From assembly GCF_019090095.1 (NCBI RefSeq), contig NZ_JAGQFP010000001.1, positions 1,116,001 to 1,180,000 on the forward strand: 64,000 bases of DNA. The letters run 5' to 3'. The position numbers and the translations under genes are program-made. Position 1 is the stretch's first letter. Every line of letters begins with the position of its first letter. Below the pieces are notes generated by a model. That model had not been told where the DNA came from, did not search any database, and was given only the letters and a program-made list of their open reading frames with translations. Positions 19,547 to 25,973 of this stretch are shown here, one piece after another. The stretch comes from Stutzerimonas stutzeri (GTDB lineage: Bacteria > Pseudomonadota > Gammaproteobacteria > Pseudomonadales > Pseudomonadaceae).

Positions 19547-20554
19547 ATGCGCACCTACAGCAAACTGATCGGGCTGGCGGCGCTCGCCCTGGCCTCGCTC
19601 ATCATCTATCTGGACTGGACGGGGGACCGGCGCAGCGGCCCGCTGCTGTCCGACTTACGCACGCTGCCCATCGAAAGCCAGGGACACCCCGCAGCCGCCG
19701 GCAACCTGCTCGCGGTGCAAACCCGCCTGATGCCAGCCGACTATCAGAGCAGGGAGCGCCTGCAACTGAAGTTCTCCACATACCTGGACCAGGCGCAGGC
19801 TGCAGGCTTGCTGGGGCCACGCACCGTGGTGGTCTTGCCCGAGCATGTCGGCACCGGTTTGTTTGCCCTTGGCGAAAAGCCTGAAGTCCAGCAGGCGCGC
19901 ACGCTGCGCGACGCCATGCAATGGATGGCGCTGAGCAACCCCTGGGACTATTTGCGGGCGCTGGTGGGACATGAGGGCAAGGACCGCCGCACCGAGGCCG
20001 TACTGAAGATCAAAGGGCAGCAGATGGCCGAGGACTATCAGCGCATCTTCGGTGGTCTGGCGAAACGCTATGGCGTCACGCTCGTCGCCGGGTCCATCGT
20101 ACTGCCCGAGCCGCGTCTCGAAGACGGCCGCCTGCGGACAGGCAGGGGGCCGCTTCGGCAGGTCAGTCTGAGCTTCGCGGCCGATGGCCAGCCCATAGGC
20201 CCATTGCAATACAAGGTCGCGTTGAGCCGCTACGAACGCCGTTACAGCAAGCCAGGCGATGCCTCTCCTGCCACTTTGGCGACACCCGCCGGCCGGCTCG
20301 CCGTGCTGATAGGCTGCGATGCGTACACCCGCACGCCGCCTCCCGACGCCGAACTGCTTGCGCTGACAGGCGCACGCGATGACCCGGCCACTGCCTGCGC
20401 GGTCGAAGCCATGCCGCAGACAACCCTGCCGCGCGCAGAGGTGCATACCTTCGGTCTGCCCTGGAGCCTGGTTGGCTCGCCCCATCGCCCCGCACGGCAA
20501 CACCGCAGCCAACCCATGCAATTGACCAACCTCTGGTTACCGGAGCGGCCATGA
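19547..20554 (+). CDS. Membrane-anchored nitrilase-fold protein
   Basis: 335 residues with one N-terminal membrane helix (about 6-22) and a carbon-nitrogen hydrolase domain outside. A plausible Glu-Lys-Cys triad is Glu99 in VVVLPEHVG, Lys223 in LQYKVALSRYE and Cys257 in VLIGCDAYT. The lysine spacing is longer than in standard nitrilases, so activity is not assured. Its stop overlaps the AraC gene start (ATGA at 20551-20554), so the two are coupled. The same pairing with fadH nearby is recalled from P. aeruginosa. Substrate unknown. Confidence 0.8.
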   Translation: MRTYSKLIGLAALALASLIIYLDWTGDRRSGPLLSDLRTLPIESQGHPAAAGNLLAVQTRLMPADYQSRERLQLKFSTYLDQAQAAGLLGPRTVVVLPEHVGTGLFALGEKPEVQQARTLRDAMQWMALSNPWDYLRALVGHEGKDRRTEAVLKIKGQQMAEDYQRIFGGLAKRYGVTLVAGSIVLPEPRLEDGRLRTGRGPLRQVSLSFAADGQPIGPLQYKVALSRYERRYSKPGDASPATLATPAGRLAVLIGCDAYTRTPPPDAELLALTGARDDPATACAVEAMPQTTLPRAEVHTFGLPWSLVGSPHRPARQHRSQPMQLTNLWLPERP

Positions 20555-21588
20555 ATCGGCAGCGGGTGCGCCTGGGTGATCTCTCGGTTGGCTTCGTACA
20601 CAGTCTGAGCAGCGCGCTGCAGGAGCGACAGATCGATCCTCAGCCCCTGCTCGAGGCCTACGGACTGGATTCGGCGCGGCTCAGCGAACCACGTGCGCGC
20701 CTGTCGATCCCACGCTATATGCGGCTTGGTCACGCGGCCATTCAACTGACCGGAAATCCCGGGCTGGGTCTCGAGATGGGACGGCTGCGCAAACCCGGTC
20801 ATCTTGGCCTGGTCGGCGTCACGGCTACGCAGGCACCGACCGTTCGCGAAGCGGCGCGCGCGCTGATCCGCTACGAACCGCTGTATGCCTCCAATTACCG
20901 CGGCGCCTCCAGCTTCCATGAGGATGCCGAAGGCGCCTGGTTACGCTTCTATTCGATCAGCCCATACAACGGCTACAACCAGTTCGTCGTCGACACGGTA
21001 TTGGCCAGCTGGATCACTCAACTCAGCACGGTGGCGGCACGCCCGCTGACGGCTTCGGCGGTGCAGGTCGAATTCCCTCAACCGGCCTATGTCGAGCGCT
21101 ACGAAGCGCTGTTCGGCAAGCCCGTGGAGTTTGCCGCTGCACATAACCAGCTGCGCCTGGACAAGACCAGCCTTGCGCTACGCAACCCCGAGCACTGCCC
21201 GGGCACCTGGCGCCACCTGCTCGAGCTCTGCGAGGCGGAGCTGGAGCAGCGTACTCGAACCCGCAGCCTGCGCGAGCGCGTCACGCAACTGCTGGGGCCG
21301 ATGCTCAAAGGCCAGGAACCGAGCTTGCAACAGATCGCCAGCCGGCTGCAGCTGCCGCCCTGGACGCTTCGTCGCAAGCTGGAAGAAGAAGGCACAAGCT
21401 ACCGCGGGATTCTCAACGACACCCGACGCGACCTGGCGATGGCTTATATCCGTGACACCGAGTCCGCCTTCGGTGAGATCGCCTGGCTGCTGGGCTTTGC
21501 TTCGCCGGAGGCCTTTCAACGCGCCTTCAAACGCTGGAGCGGGCAGACACCCGGCGATTACCGGCGGGCACAGCGCCGAACCGAATGA
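20551..21588 (+). CDS. AraC-family transcriptional regulator
   Basis: 345 residues. The N-terminal 200 residues match the arabinose_bd-like domain of the OruR/ArgR-type AraC group. The C-terminal domain has two helix-turn-helix motifs (LQQIASRLQLPPWTLRRKLEEEG and FGEIAWLLGFASPEAF in part), ending in the family sequence AFKRWSGQTPGDYR. It overlaps the nitrilase-like gene by 4 nt, so it probably responds to a ligand made or consumed by that enzyme. Targets could include the neighbouring fadH; this is inference. Confidence 0.93.
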   Translation: MNRQRVRLGDLSVGFVHSLSSALQERQIDPQPLLEAYGLDSARLSEPRARLSIPRYMRLGHAAIQLTGNPGLGLEMGRLRKPGHLGLVGVTATQAPTVREAARALIRYEPLYASNYRGASSFHEDAEGAWLRFYSISPYNGYNQFVVDTVLASWITQLSTVAARPLTASAVQVEFPQPAYVERYEALFGKPVEFAAAHNQLRLDKTSLALRNPEHCPGTWRHLLELCEAELEQRTRTRSLRERVTQLLGPMLKGQEPSLQQIASRLQLPPWTLRRKLEEEGTSYRGILNDTRRDLAMAYIRDTESAFGEIAWLLGFASPEAFQRAFKRWSGQTPGDYRRAQRRTE

Positions 21589-21629
21589 CCGGCCAAACCG
21601 ACCAAGCCCAACGAAGCTGCCGCCAAGGT

Positions 21630-21716
21630 CTAGAGTTCGAAGGCGTCCTCGGCGGGCTCAGGGCCGTCCTGCTCCGCCGCATGCCATTCGAGAATTTCGT
21701 CTTGATATTCGTCCAT
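21630..21716 (-). CDS. Candidate 28-residue acidic microprotein
   Basis: An ATG at 21716 opens a 28-codon frame, beginning MDEYQDEILEW and ending AEDAFEL, with 10 acidic residues and no basic one. AAGAGG lies about 9 nt upstream. The frame sits in the otherwise empty space between the AraC gene and the oxidase genes and runs opposite to araC. Short acidic frames like this are easily missed by gene finders. Coding status needs conservation or ribosome data. Confidence 0.45.
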   Translation of the reverse strand: MDEYQDEILEWHAAEQDGPEPAEDAFEL

Positions 21717-21952
21717 AGCAAGGGTCCTCTTGCTGAGTCTGCAGTGCGCGAAACGAACGGTGTCGACAGAACCTGCTCGACCGGCTCGTCAGCCTGCATC
21801 AGTGCTAACAATGTTCATGCCACGCAACGTACCGCGGGAACATGTCAGAGACATGAACCCAGTCACGCAACCATTGCTTGACTGAATAACCCAAGCCTGG
21901 GACCACCACAACGCGCCCAATCGCCGCAGAGGGCCAGGTCGCACCCAACGGA

Positions 21953-22111
21953 TCAGGGCGTTACCAGGCCAGCCGCGGTCATGAACTGCCGAAGCAGCCA
22001 GGCCACTATGCCAAGCGCGAGGACGCTGCCCGACCAGATCACCACGAGCCAGGTCATCCGCTTCCAGAGCGGCTTGGGTTCTGATGCACCAGTTTCGTGC
22101 TTGTGCTGCAT
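21953..22111 (-). CDS. DUF2474 small subunit of the cyanide-insensitive oxidase
   Basis: A 52-codon frame, too short for most ORF lists: MQHKHETGASEPKPLW, then one membrane helix (WLVVIWSGSVLALGIVAWLL) and a short tail. The single helix after a short polar N-terminus, directly behind cydAB-type genes, is the pattern of DUF2474 proteins, which act as CydX-like subunits stabilising bd-type oxidases. The ATG has GGGAG upstream and starts 24 nt past the cioB stop, so it is the third gene of the operon. The 21717-21952 stretch behind it shows no other gene. Confidence 0.85.
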   Translation of the reverse strand: MQHKHETGASEPKPLWKRMTWLVVIWSGSVLALGIVAWLLRQFMTAAGLVTP

Positions 22112-22135
22112 AAAGGGCTCCCTGGTGAGGCTACG

Positions 22136-23143
22136 TCAGTGATAGCCGTCCTCGGCGCTGACCTTGCCGCGGAATACGTAGTAGCTCCAGGCGGTATACA
22201 TGAGGATCAGCGGGATGATCAGCAACGCCCCGACCAGGGTAAAGCCCTGGCTCTGCGGCGGCGCCGCCGCTTCCCAGATGCTGACCGAGGGAGGAATGAT
22301 GTTCGGCCAGAGGCTGATACCCAGGCCGCTGTAACCCAGGAAAATCAACGCCAGGGTGAACAGGAAGGGTGAATAGTGTGCGTATCGGGCAATCGACCGC
22401 AGCAGGCCGAAGGTGCACAGCAACACCAGGATAGGCACCGGCATGAACAGGATCAGGTTCGGCATGCTGAACCAGCGCTCGGCGATATCCGGATGGGTCA
22501 GAGGTGTCCAGATGCTCACGACGCCGGTGACCGCCAACACCGCCCACACCAACGGAATACCGATGTCATGCATGCGTTGCTGCAGCTCGCCGGCGGTCTT
22601 CATGATCAGCCAGGTGCAACCAAGCAAGGCATAAGCGACGATCAGGGCCAGGCCACAAAAGACCGAAAAAGGACTGAGCCAGTCCAGCGCCCCACCGGCA
22701 TAGGCGCGGCCTTCCACCGGAAAACCGTGAATGAACGCGCCCAGCGCGACCCCTTGAAAGAAGGTCGCGGCCAACGAGCCACCCACGAATGCCTTGTCCC
22801 AGATGTGCTGGCGCGCGGGGCTGGCCTTGAAGCGAAACTCGAAGGCGACACCGCGGAAGATCAGCCCCATCAACATAAAGATGATCGGCAGATAGAGCGC
22901 CGAGAGAATCACCGAGTAGGCCAGCGGAAACGCGGCGAAAAGCCCGGCCCCGCCAAGCACCAACCAGGTTTCGTTACCATCCCAGATAGGCGCGACGGTA
23001 TTCATGGCCACATCGCGCTCGGAGCTGTCGTTGAGGAACGGAAACAGAATTCCAATACCCAGATCGAAGCCGTCCATCACGACGTACATCATGATCCCGA
23101 AGATGATGATGATGGCCCAGATCAGCGAAAGATCGACACCCAT
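22136..23143 (-). CDS. cioB: Cyanide-insensitive oxidase subunit II
   Basis: 335-residue inner-membrane protein of the CydB family with about eight helices and the conserved start MDGFDLGIGILFPFL, then WDGNETWLVLGGAGLFAAFP. Together with CioA it forms a bd-type quinol oxidase that reduces oxygen and resists cyanide. The ATG at 23143 has GAGAGGAA 8 nt upstream; a TTG two codons earlier is too close. The length equals that of P. aeruginosa CioB. It starts 2 nt after cioA, so translation is coupled. Confidence 0.95.
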   Translation of the reverse strand: MGVDLSLIWAIIIIFGIMMYVVMDGFDLGIGILFPFLNDSSERDVAMNTVAPIWDGNETWLVLGGAGLFAAFPLAYSVILSALYLPIIFMLMGLIFRGVAFEFRFKASPARQHIWDKAFVGGSLAATFFQGVALGAFIHGFPVEGRAYAGGALDWLSPFSVFCGLALIVAYALLGCTWLIMKTAGELQQRMHDIGIPLVWAVLAVTGVVSIWTPLTHPDIAERWFSMPNLILFMPVPILVLLCTFGLLRSIARYAHYSPFLFTLALIFLGYSGLGISLWPNIIPPSVSIWEAAAPPQSQGFTLVGALLIIPLILMYTAWSYYVFRGKVSAEDGYH

Positions 23144-23145
23144 AT

Positions 23146-24585
23146 TCAATTCCTCTCGCCCAGTTGGTCGCCATGATCGTGGGGGATCGCCTCGTCGGCC
23201 GCCGACAATGGCCGCATCGGCGTACGTTTCTCGCCCGGTCCGCCGGCCCCTTTTTCGTCCCCTTCATTGAGGATCGGTCCCTTGGCGATCAACCGCAGCA
23301 CATAGAGCAGGCCGATGCCGAACACGGCGAAATAGATCACTACGAACATCGCAAGGGTCAAGCCCAGCTGATCGGCACCATGGTTCGAGACCGCATCGGC
23401 GGTGCGCATGACGCCATAGACCACCCAGGGCTGGCGACCCACTTCGGTGGTGATCCACCCTGCCAGGATGGCAAGAACACCCGAAGGGCCCATGCACAAG
23501 GCCAGCCGCAGGAAGGGTCTGGTATGGAACATCCTGCCGTCCCGTCGCAGCCAGAGGCTCCAGACACCGGTGACGATCATCAGCACACCCAGCGCGACCA
23601 TGATCCTGAACGTCCAGAACACGATGGTCGAATTGGGCCGGTCTTCACGAGGGAAGTCCTTGAGTGCCGGAATCTGTTCGGAAAGGCTGTGCTTGAGAAT
23701 CAGGCTGCCCAGATAGGGAATCTCGAGCTTGTAGCGCGTTTCTTCGCGCTCCATGTCCGGCCAGCCGAAGATCAGCAGCGGGGTCGGTTCACCCGATGAG
23801 TTGTCCCAGTGCCCCTCCATCGCGGCAATCTTGGCCGGTTGATGCTCCAGCGTGTTCAGGCCGTGGAAATCCCCTACCACCGCCTGGATCGGCGCCACGA
23901 TCAGCGCCATCCACATCGCCATGGAGAACATCTTGCGTATCGCCGGATTGTCATTGCCACGCAACAGGTGCCAGGCTGCGGAAGCCCCCACCATGAAGGC
24001 CGTCGCCAGGAACGCAGCGATTGCCATGTGCGTCAGACGGTAGGGAAAGGAAGGGTTGAAGATGATTGCGAGCCAATCGACCGGCACCACGATGCCATCG
24101 ATGATTTCGTGCCCCTGCGGCGTGTGCATCCAGCTGTTCGAGGCGAGGATCCAGAACGTCGAGATCAGCGTGCCGACCGCAACCATCAGCGTGGAGAAGA
24201 AGTGCAGCCCGGCACCGACACGGTTCCAGCCGAACAACATCACCCCGAGGAACCCAGCCTCGAGGAAGAACGCGGTCAGAACCTCATATGCGAGCAAGGG
24301 GCCCGTCACGCCACCCGCGAACTCGGAGTAGGCACTCCAGTTGGTGCCGAACTGGTAGGCCATGACGATTCCCGACACCACGCCCATACCGAAATTGACG
24401 GCAAAGATTTTCAGCCAGAAATGGTAGAGATCGCGATAGACCTGACGCTTGGTCTTCAGCCACAACCCTTCCAGGACCGCCAGGAAACTGGCCAGGCCGA
24501 TGGTGATTGCGGGAAAGATAATATGGAAGGAGATGGTGAACGCGAACTGAATCCGCGCAAGCTCGAGCGCTTCCAAACCGAACAT
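23146..24585 (-). CDS. cioA: Cyanide-insensitive oxidase subunit I
   Basis: 479-residue CydA-family subunit carrying the haems and the quinol site. Haem ligand His21 sits in TISFHIIFPA, the motif GRQPW follows in TTEVGRQPWVVYGVMRT. The quinol loop is short, as in the CIO subclass rather than E. coli CydA. It is the first gene of cioA-cioB-DUF2474. The ATG at 24585 has GAGGGG 7 nt upstream. The upstream region holds several dyads, including one like an ANR site, consistent with oxygen control. Confidence 0.95.
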   Translation of the reverse strand: MFGLEALELARIQFAFTISFHIIFPAITIGLASFLAVLEGLWLKTKRQVYRDLYHFWLKIFAVNFGMGVVSGIVMAYQFGTNWSAYSEFAGGVTGPLLAYEVLTAFFLEAGFLGVMLFGWNRVGAGLHFFSTLMVAVGTLISTFWILASNSWMHTPQGHEIIDGIVVPVDWLAIIFNPSFPYRLTHMAIAAFLATAFMVGASAAWHLLRGNDNPAIRKMFSMAMWMALIVAPIQAVVGDFHGLNTLEHQPAKIAAMEGHWDNSSGEPTPLLIFGWPDMEREETRYKLEIPYLGSLILKHSLSEQIPALKDFPREDRPNSTIVFWTFRIMVALGVLMIVTGVWSLWLRRDGRMFHTRPFLRLALCMGPSGVLAILAGWITTEVGRQPWVVYGVMRTADAVSNHGADQLGLTLAMFVVIYFAVFGIGLLYVLRLIAKGPILNEGDEKGAGGPGEKRTPMRPLSAADEAIPHDHGDQLGERN

Positions 24586-24628
24586 TTACAAACCCCTCGT
24601 CAGTTGGCCGCTTGCCCCTGGCCCGTTC

Positions 24629-24729
24629 ATGTCATCTCGCATAATGACATCGGTAATGCCCAAGGGTGCGTTCCAATAGGCGTGACCAGACGTCACAGTG
24701 GAACAAGGCGCAGGATTGACAACGGTCAA
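24629..24729 (-). promoter_or_regulatory. cioA upstream region with three dyads, one ANR-like
   Basis: Three inverted repeats lie 44-144 nt upstream of cioA: ATGTCAT-N8-ATGACAT (24629-24650), GTGAC-N5-GTCAC (24682-24696) and TTGAC-AACG-GTCAA (24716-24729). The last has the size and spacing of an FNR/ANR box (TTGAT-N4-ATCAA) but with C/G at the fifth position of each arm. ANR control of cio is known in P. aeruginosa; which dyad is used here is inference. No convincing -35/-10 pair was found. The 24586-24902 interval has no gene. Confidence 0.5.
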
Positions 24730-24838
24730 TGACAGCGGCTGGATACCGCGTATTTGGGGGTTCAGACGGGGACGGTTGCGATCGAGCGAGCCGCCGGCAC
24801 GTGGGCCTGAACAGTCGCCCTGGACGGCCGCTGAAACG

Positions 24839-24864
24839 AAAAAAGCGGCCCGAAGGCCGCTTTT
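24839..24864 (-). terminator. Terminator of tRNA-Asp
   Basis: Perfect 10-bp stem AAAAGCGGCC / GGCCGCTTTT with loop CGAA (24841-24864), 39 nt past the tRNA 3-prime end. It has U-runs in both directions, so it may also stop any transcription from the left. Confidence 0.9.
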
Positions 24865-24902
24865 AGCGAGGCTCCAGCCGTTCAGTTGGCTTGGAGCAGA
24901 TA

Positions 24903-24979
24903 TGGCGCAGCGGACGGGACTCGAACCCGCGACCCCCGGCGTGACAGGCCGGTATTCTAACCGACTGAACTACCGCTGC
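24903..24979 (-). tRNA. tRNA-Asp (GTC)
   Basis: 77 nt including an encoded CCA. The acceptor stem GCAGCGG / CCGCTGC pairs fully, the T arm reads GGTTCGAGTCC, and the anticodon GTC lies in CCTGTCACG. It is nearly identical in its core to E. coli tRNA-Asp. It has its own promoter and terminator. Confidence 0.97.
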
Positions 24980-25070
24980 GCGTCGGCCGGACTTTCGCCC
25001 GATTCGCAAGGCCTGGATTCAAGCAGCTTCTACCGAAGTAGCAACCGGCTGATCGCCCTGCGAGGCGCGC

Positions 25071-25099
25071 AATTTACGCATCCGCCGAAACCAAGTCAA
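25071..25099 (-). promoter_or_regulatory. Sigma70 promoter of tRNA-Asp
   Basis: On the minus strand TTGACT (25094-25099) and TAAATT (25071-25076) are separated by 17 nt and followed by a GC-rich discriminator (GCGCGCC), the hallmark of stringently controlled stable-RNA promoters. The transcript would start about 80 nt before the tRNA. Apart from this promoter and the tRNA, 24980-25298 shows no gene. Confidence 0.65.
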
Positions 25100-25298
25100 C
25101 AGCGCGCTACGTTTTTTCTTCAAAAATGACGGCCACTTGCAATCACCGCTGGGAATAACCGGCTATCGGGCACCTTTAGCCGGCAAAACAGTCAGTTGGA
25201 CTGGCATACTCACGTGCTTCTTTGCATGGTCCGGTCTAAGCTGCCAGCGCGCCCTGCCGCTCGCAGTCATCGGTAACGCGCTGTCACGACCTTGCAAT

Positions 25299-25970
25299 AT
25301 GCCCGTCATCATTCGGCTTCACGGAGTGCCTAGCTTGGCTTCCCCCGCAGCACTGCAAAATATCCATCAGCGCGCGCCTCTGATCGTCAGCGTACTCATC
25401 GTGGTGCTCTTCGGCCTCTATCTGGCAGGCCAGATCAGAGCGTGGCTGCAACTCACCCAGGCGCCCACGGCAGATACCGTGGAAGCCGACCAGCCTGCCG
25501 GCGTCGCGCCAGACCTGCAGCGAATGGAGCGCCTGTTCGGCACATCCACCACCAACGACCCGGTCTACGCCCCGAATACGGCGAACACCGACCTGACCTT
25601 GCTTGGCAGCTTCGTTCATGCCGACCCGGCGCGGTCTAGCGCCATCATCCAGATGAGCGGCCAGCCGCCCCAACTCTACGGGATCGAGCAGGAACTTGAG
25701 CCTGGCGTGCGGCTGTACAGCGTCCACCCTGACCGCGTCGAGATATCACGCAACGGGCGTGTCGAAAGCCTGTATTTCCCAAGCACTCGCAGCGCCACCG
25801 CCATACCCGATTCACTGCCGGACTACAGTGAACCGGCGGCCACGGACCAGCCGGACCCGCAGGCCGAGATGCTTCAACAACAAATGGAAGCGCTCCGCCA
25901 GCAGATGGAAGGAGTCAATAATTCGCCCGACGCCCTGCCCTCCGATGAACAACCCACGGAAGACAATTGA
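25299..25970 (+). CDS. gspC: Type II secretion protein GspC-like (XcpP)
   Basis: Inner-membrane clamp protein linking the secretin to the platform. One membrane helix (about residues 28-48, LIVSVLIVVLFGLYLAGQI) is followed by the periplasmic HR domain (LTLLGSFVHADPARSSAIIQ ... VYSVHPDRV-like strands) that contacts the GspD N0 domain. The C-terminus is a short Gln/Glu-rich tail (EMLQQQMEALRQQMEG) instead of a PDZ domain. ATG at 25299 lacks a ribosome site; TTG at 25335, with CGGAG 8-9 nt upstream, may be the true start and loses only 12 residues. It lies 3 nt before gspD. Confidence 0.8.
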   Translation: MPVIIRLHGVPSLASPAALQNIHQRAPLIVSVLIVVLFGLYLAGQIRAWLQLTQAPTADTVEADQPAGVAPDLQRMERLFGTSTTNDPVYAPNTANTDLTLLGSFVHADPARSSAIIQMSGQPPQLYGIEQELEPGVRLYSVHPDRVEISRNGRVESLYFPSTRSATAIPDSLPDYSEPAATDQPDPQAEMLQQQMEALRQQMEGVNNSPDALPSDEQPTEDN

Positions 25971-25973
25971 CCG

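Noticed and set aside
24698..25129. 143-codon plus frame across tRNA-Asp
   Set aside because: Contains the antisense of the tRNA (GLEPATPGVTGRYSNRLNYR), a classical spurious ORF.
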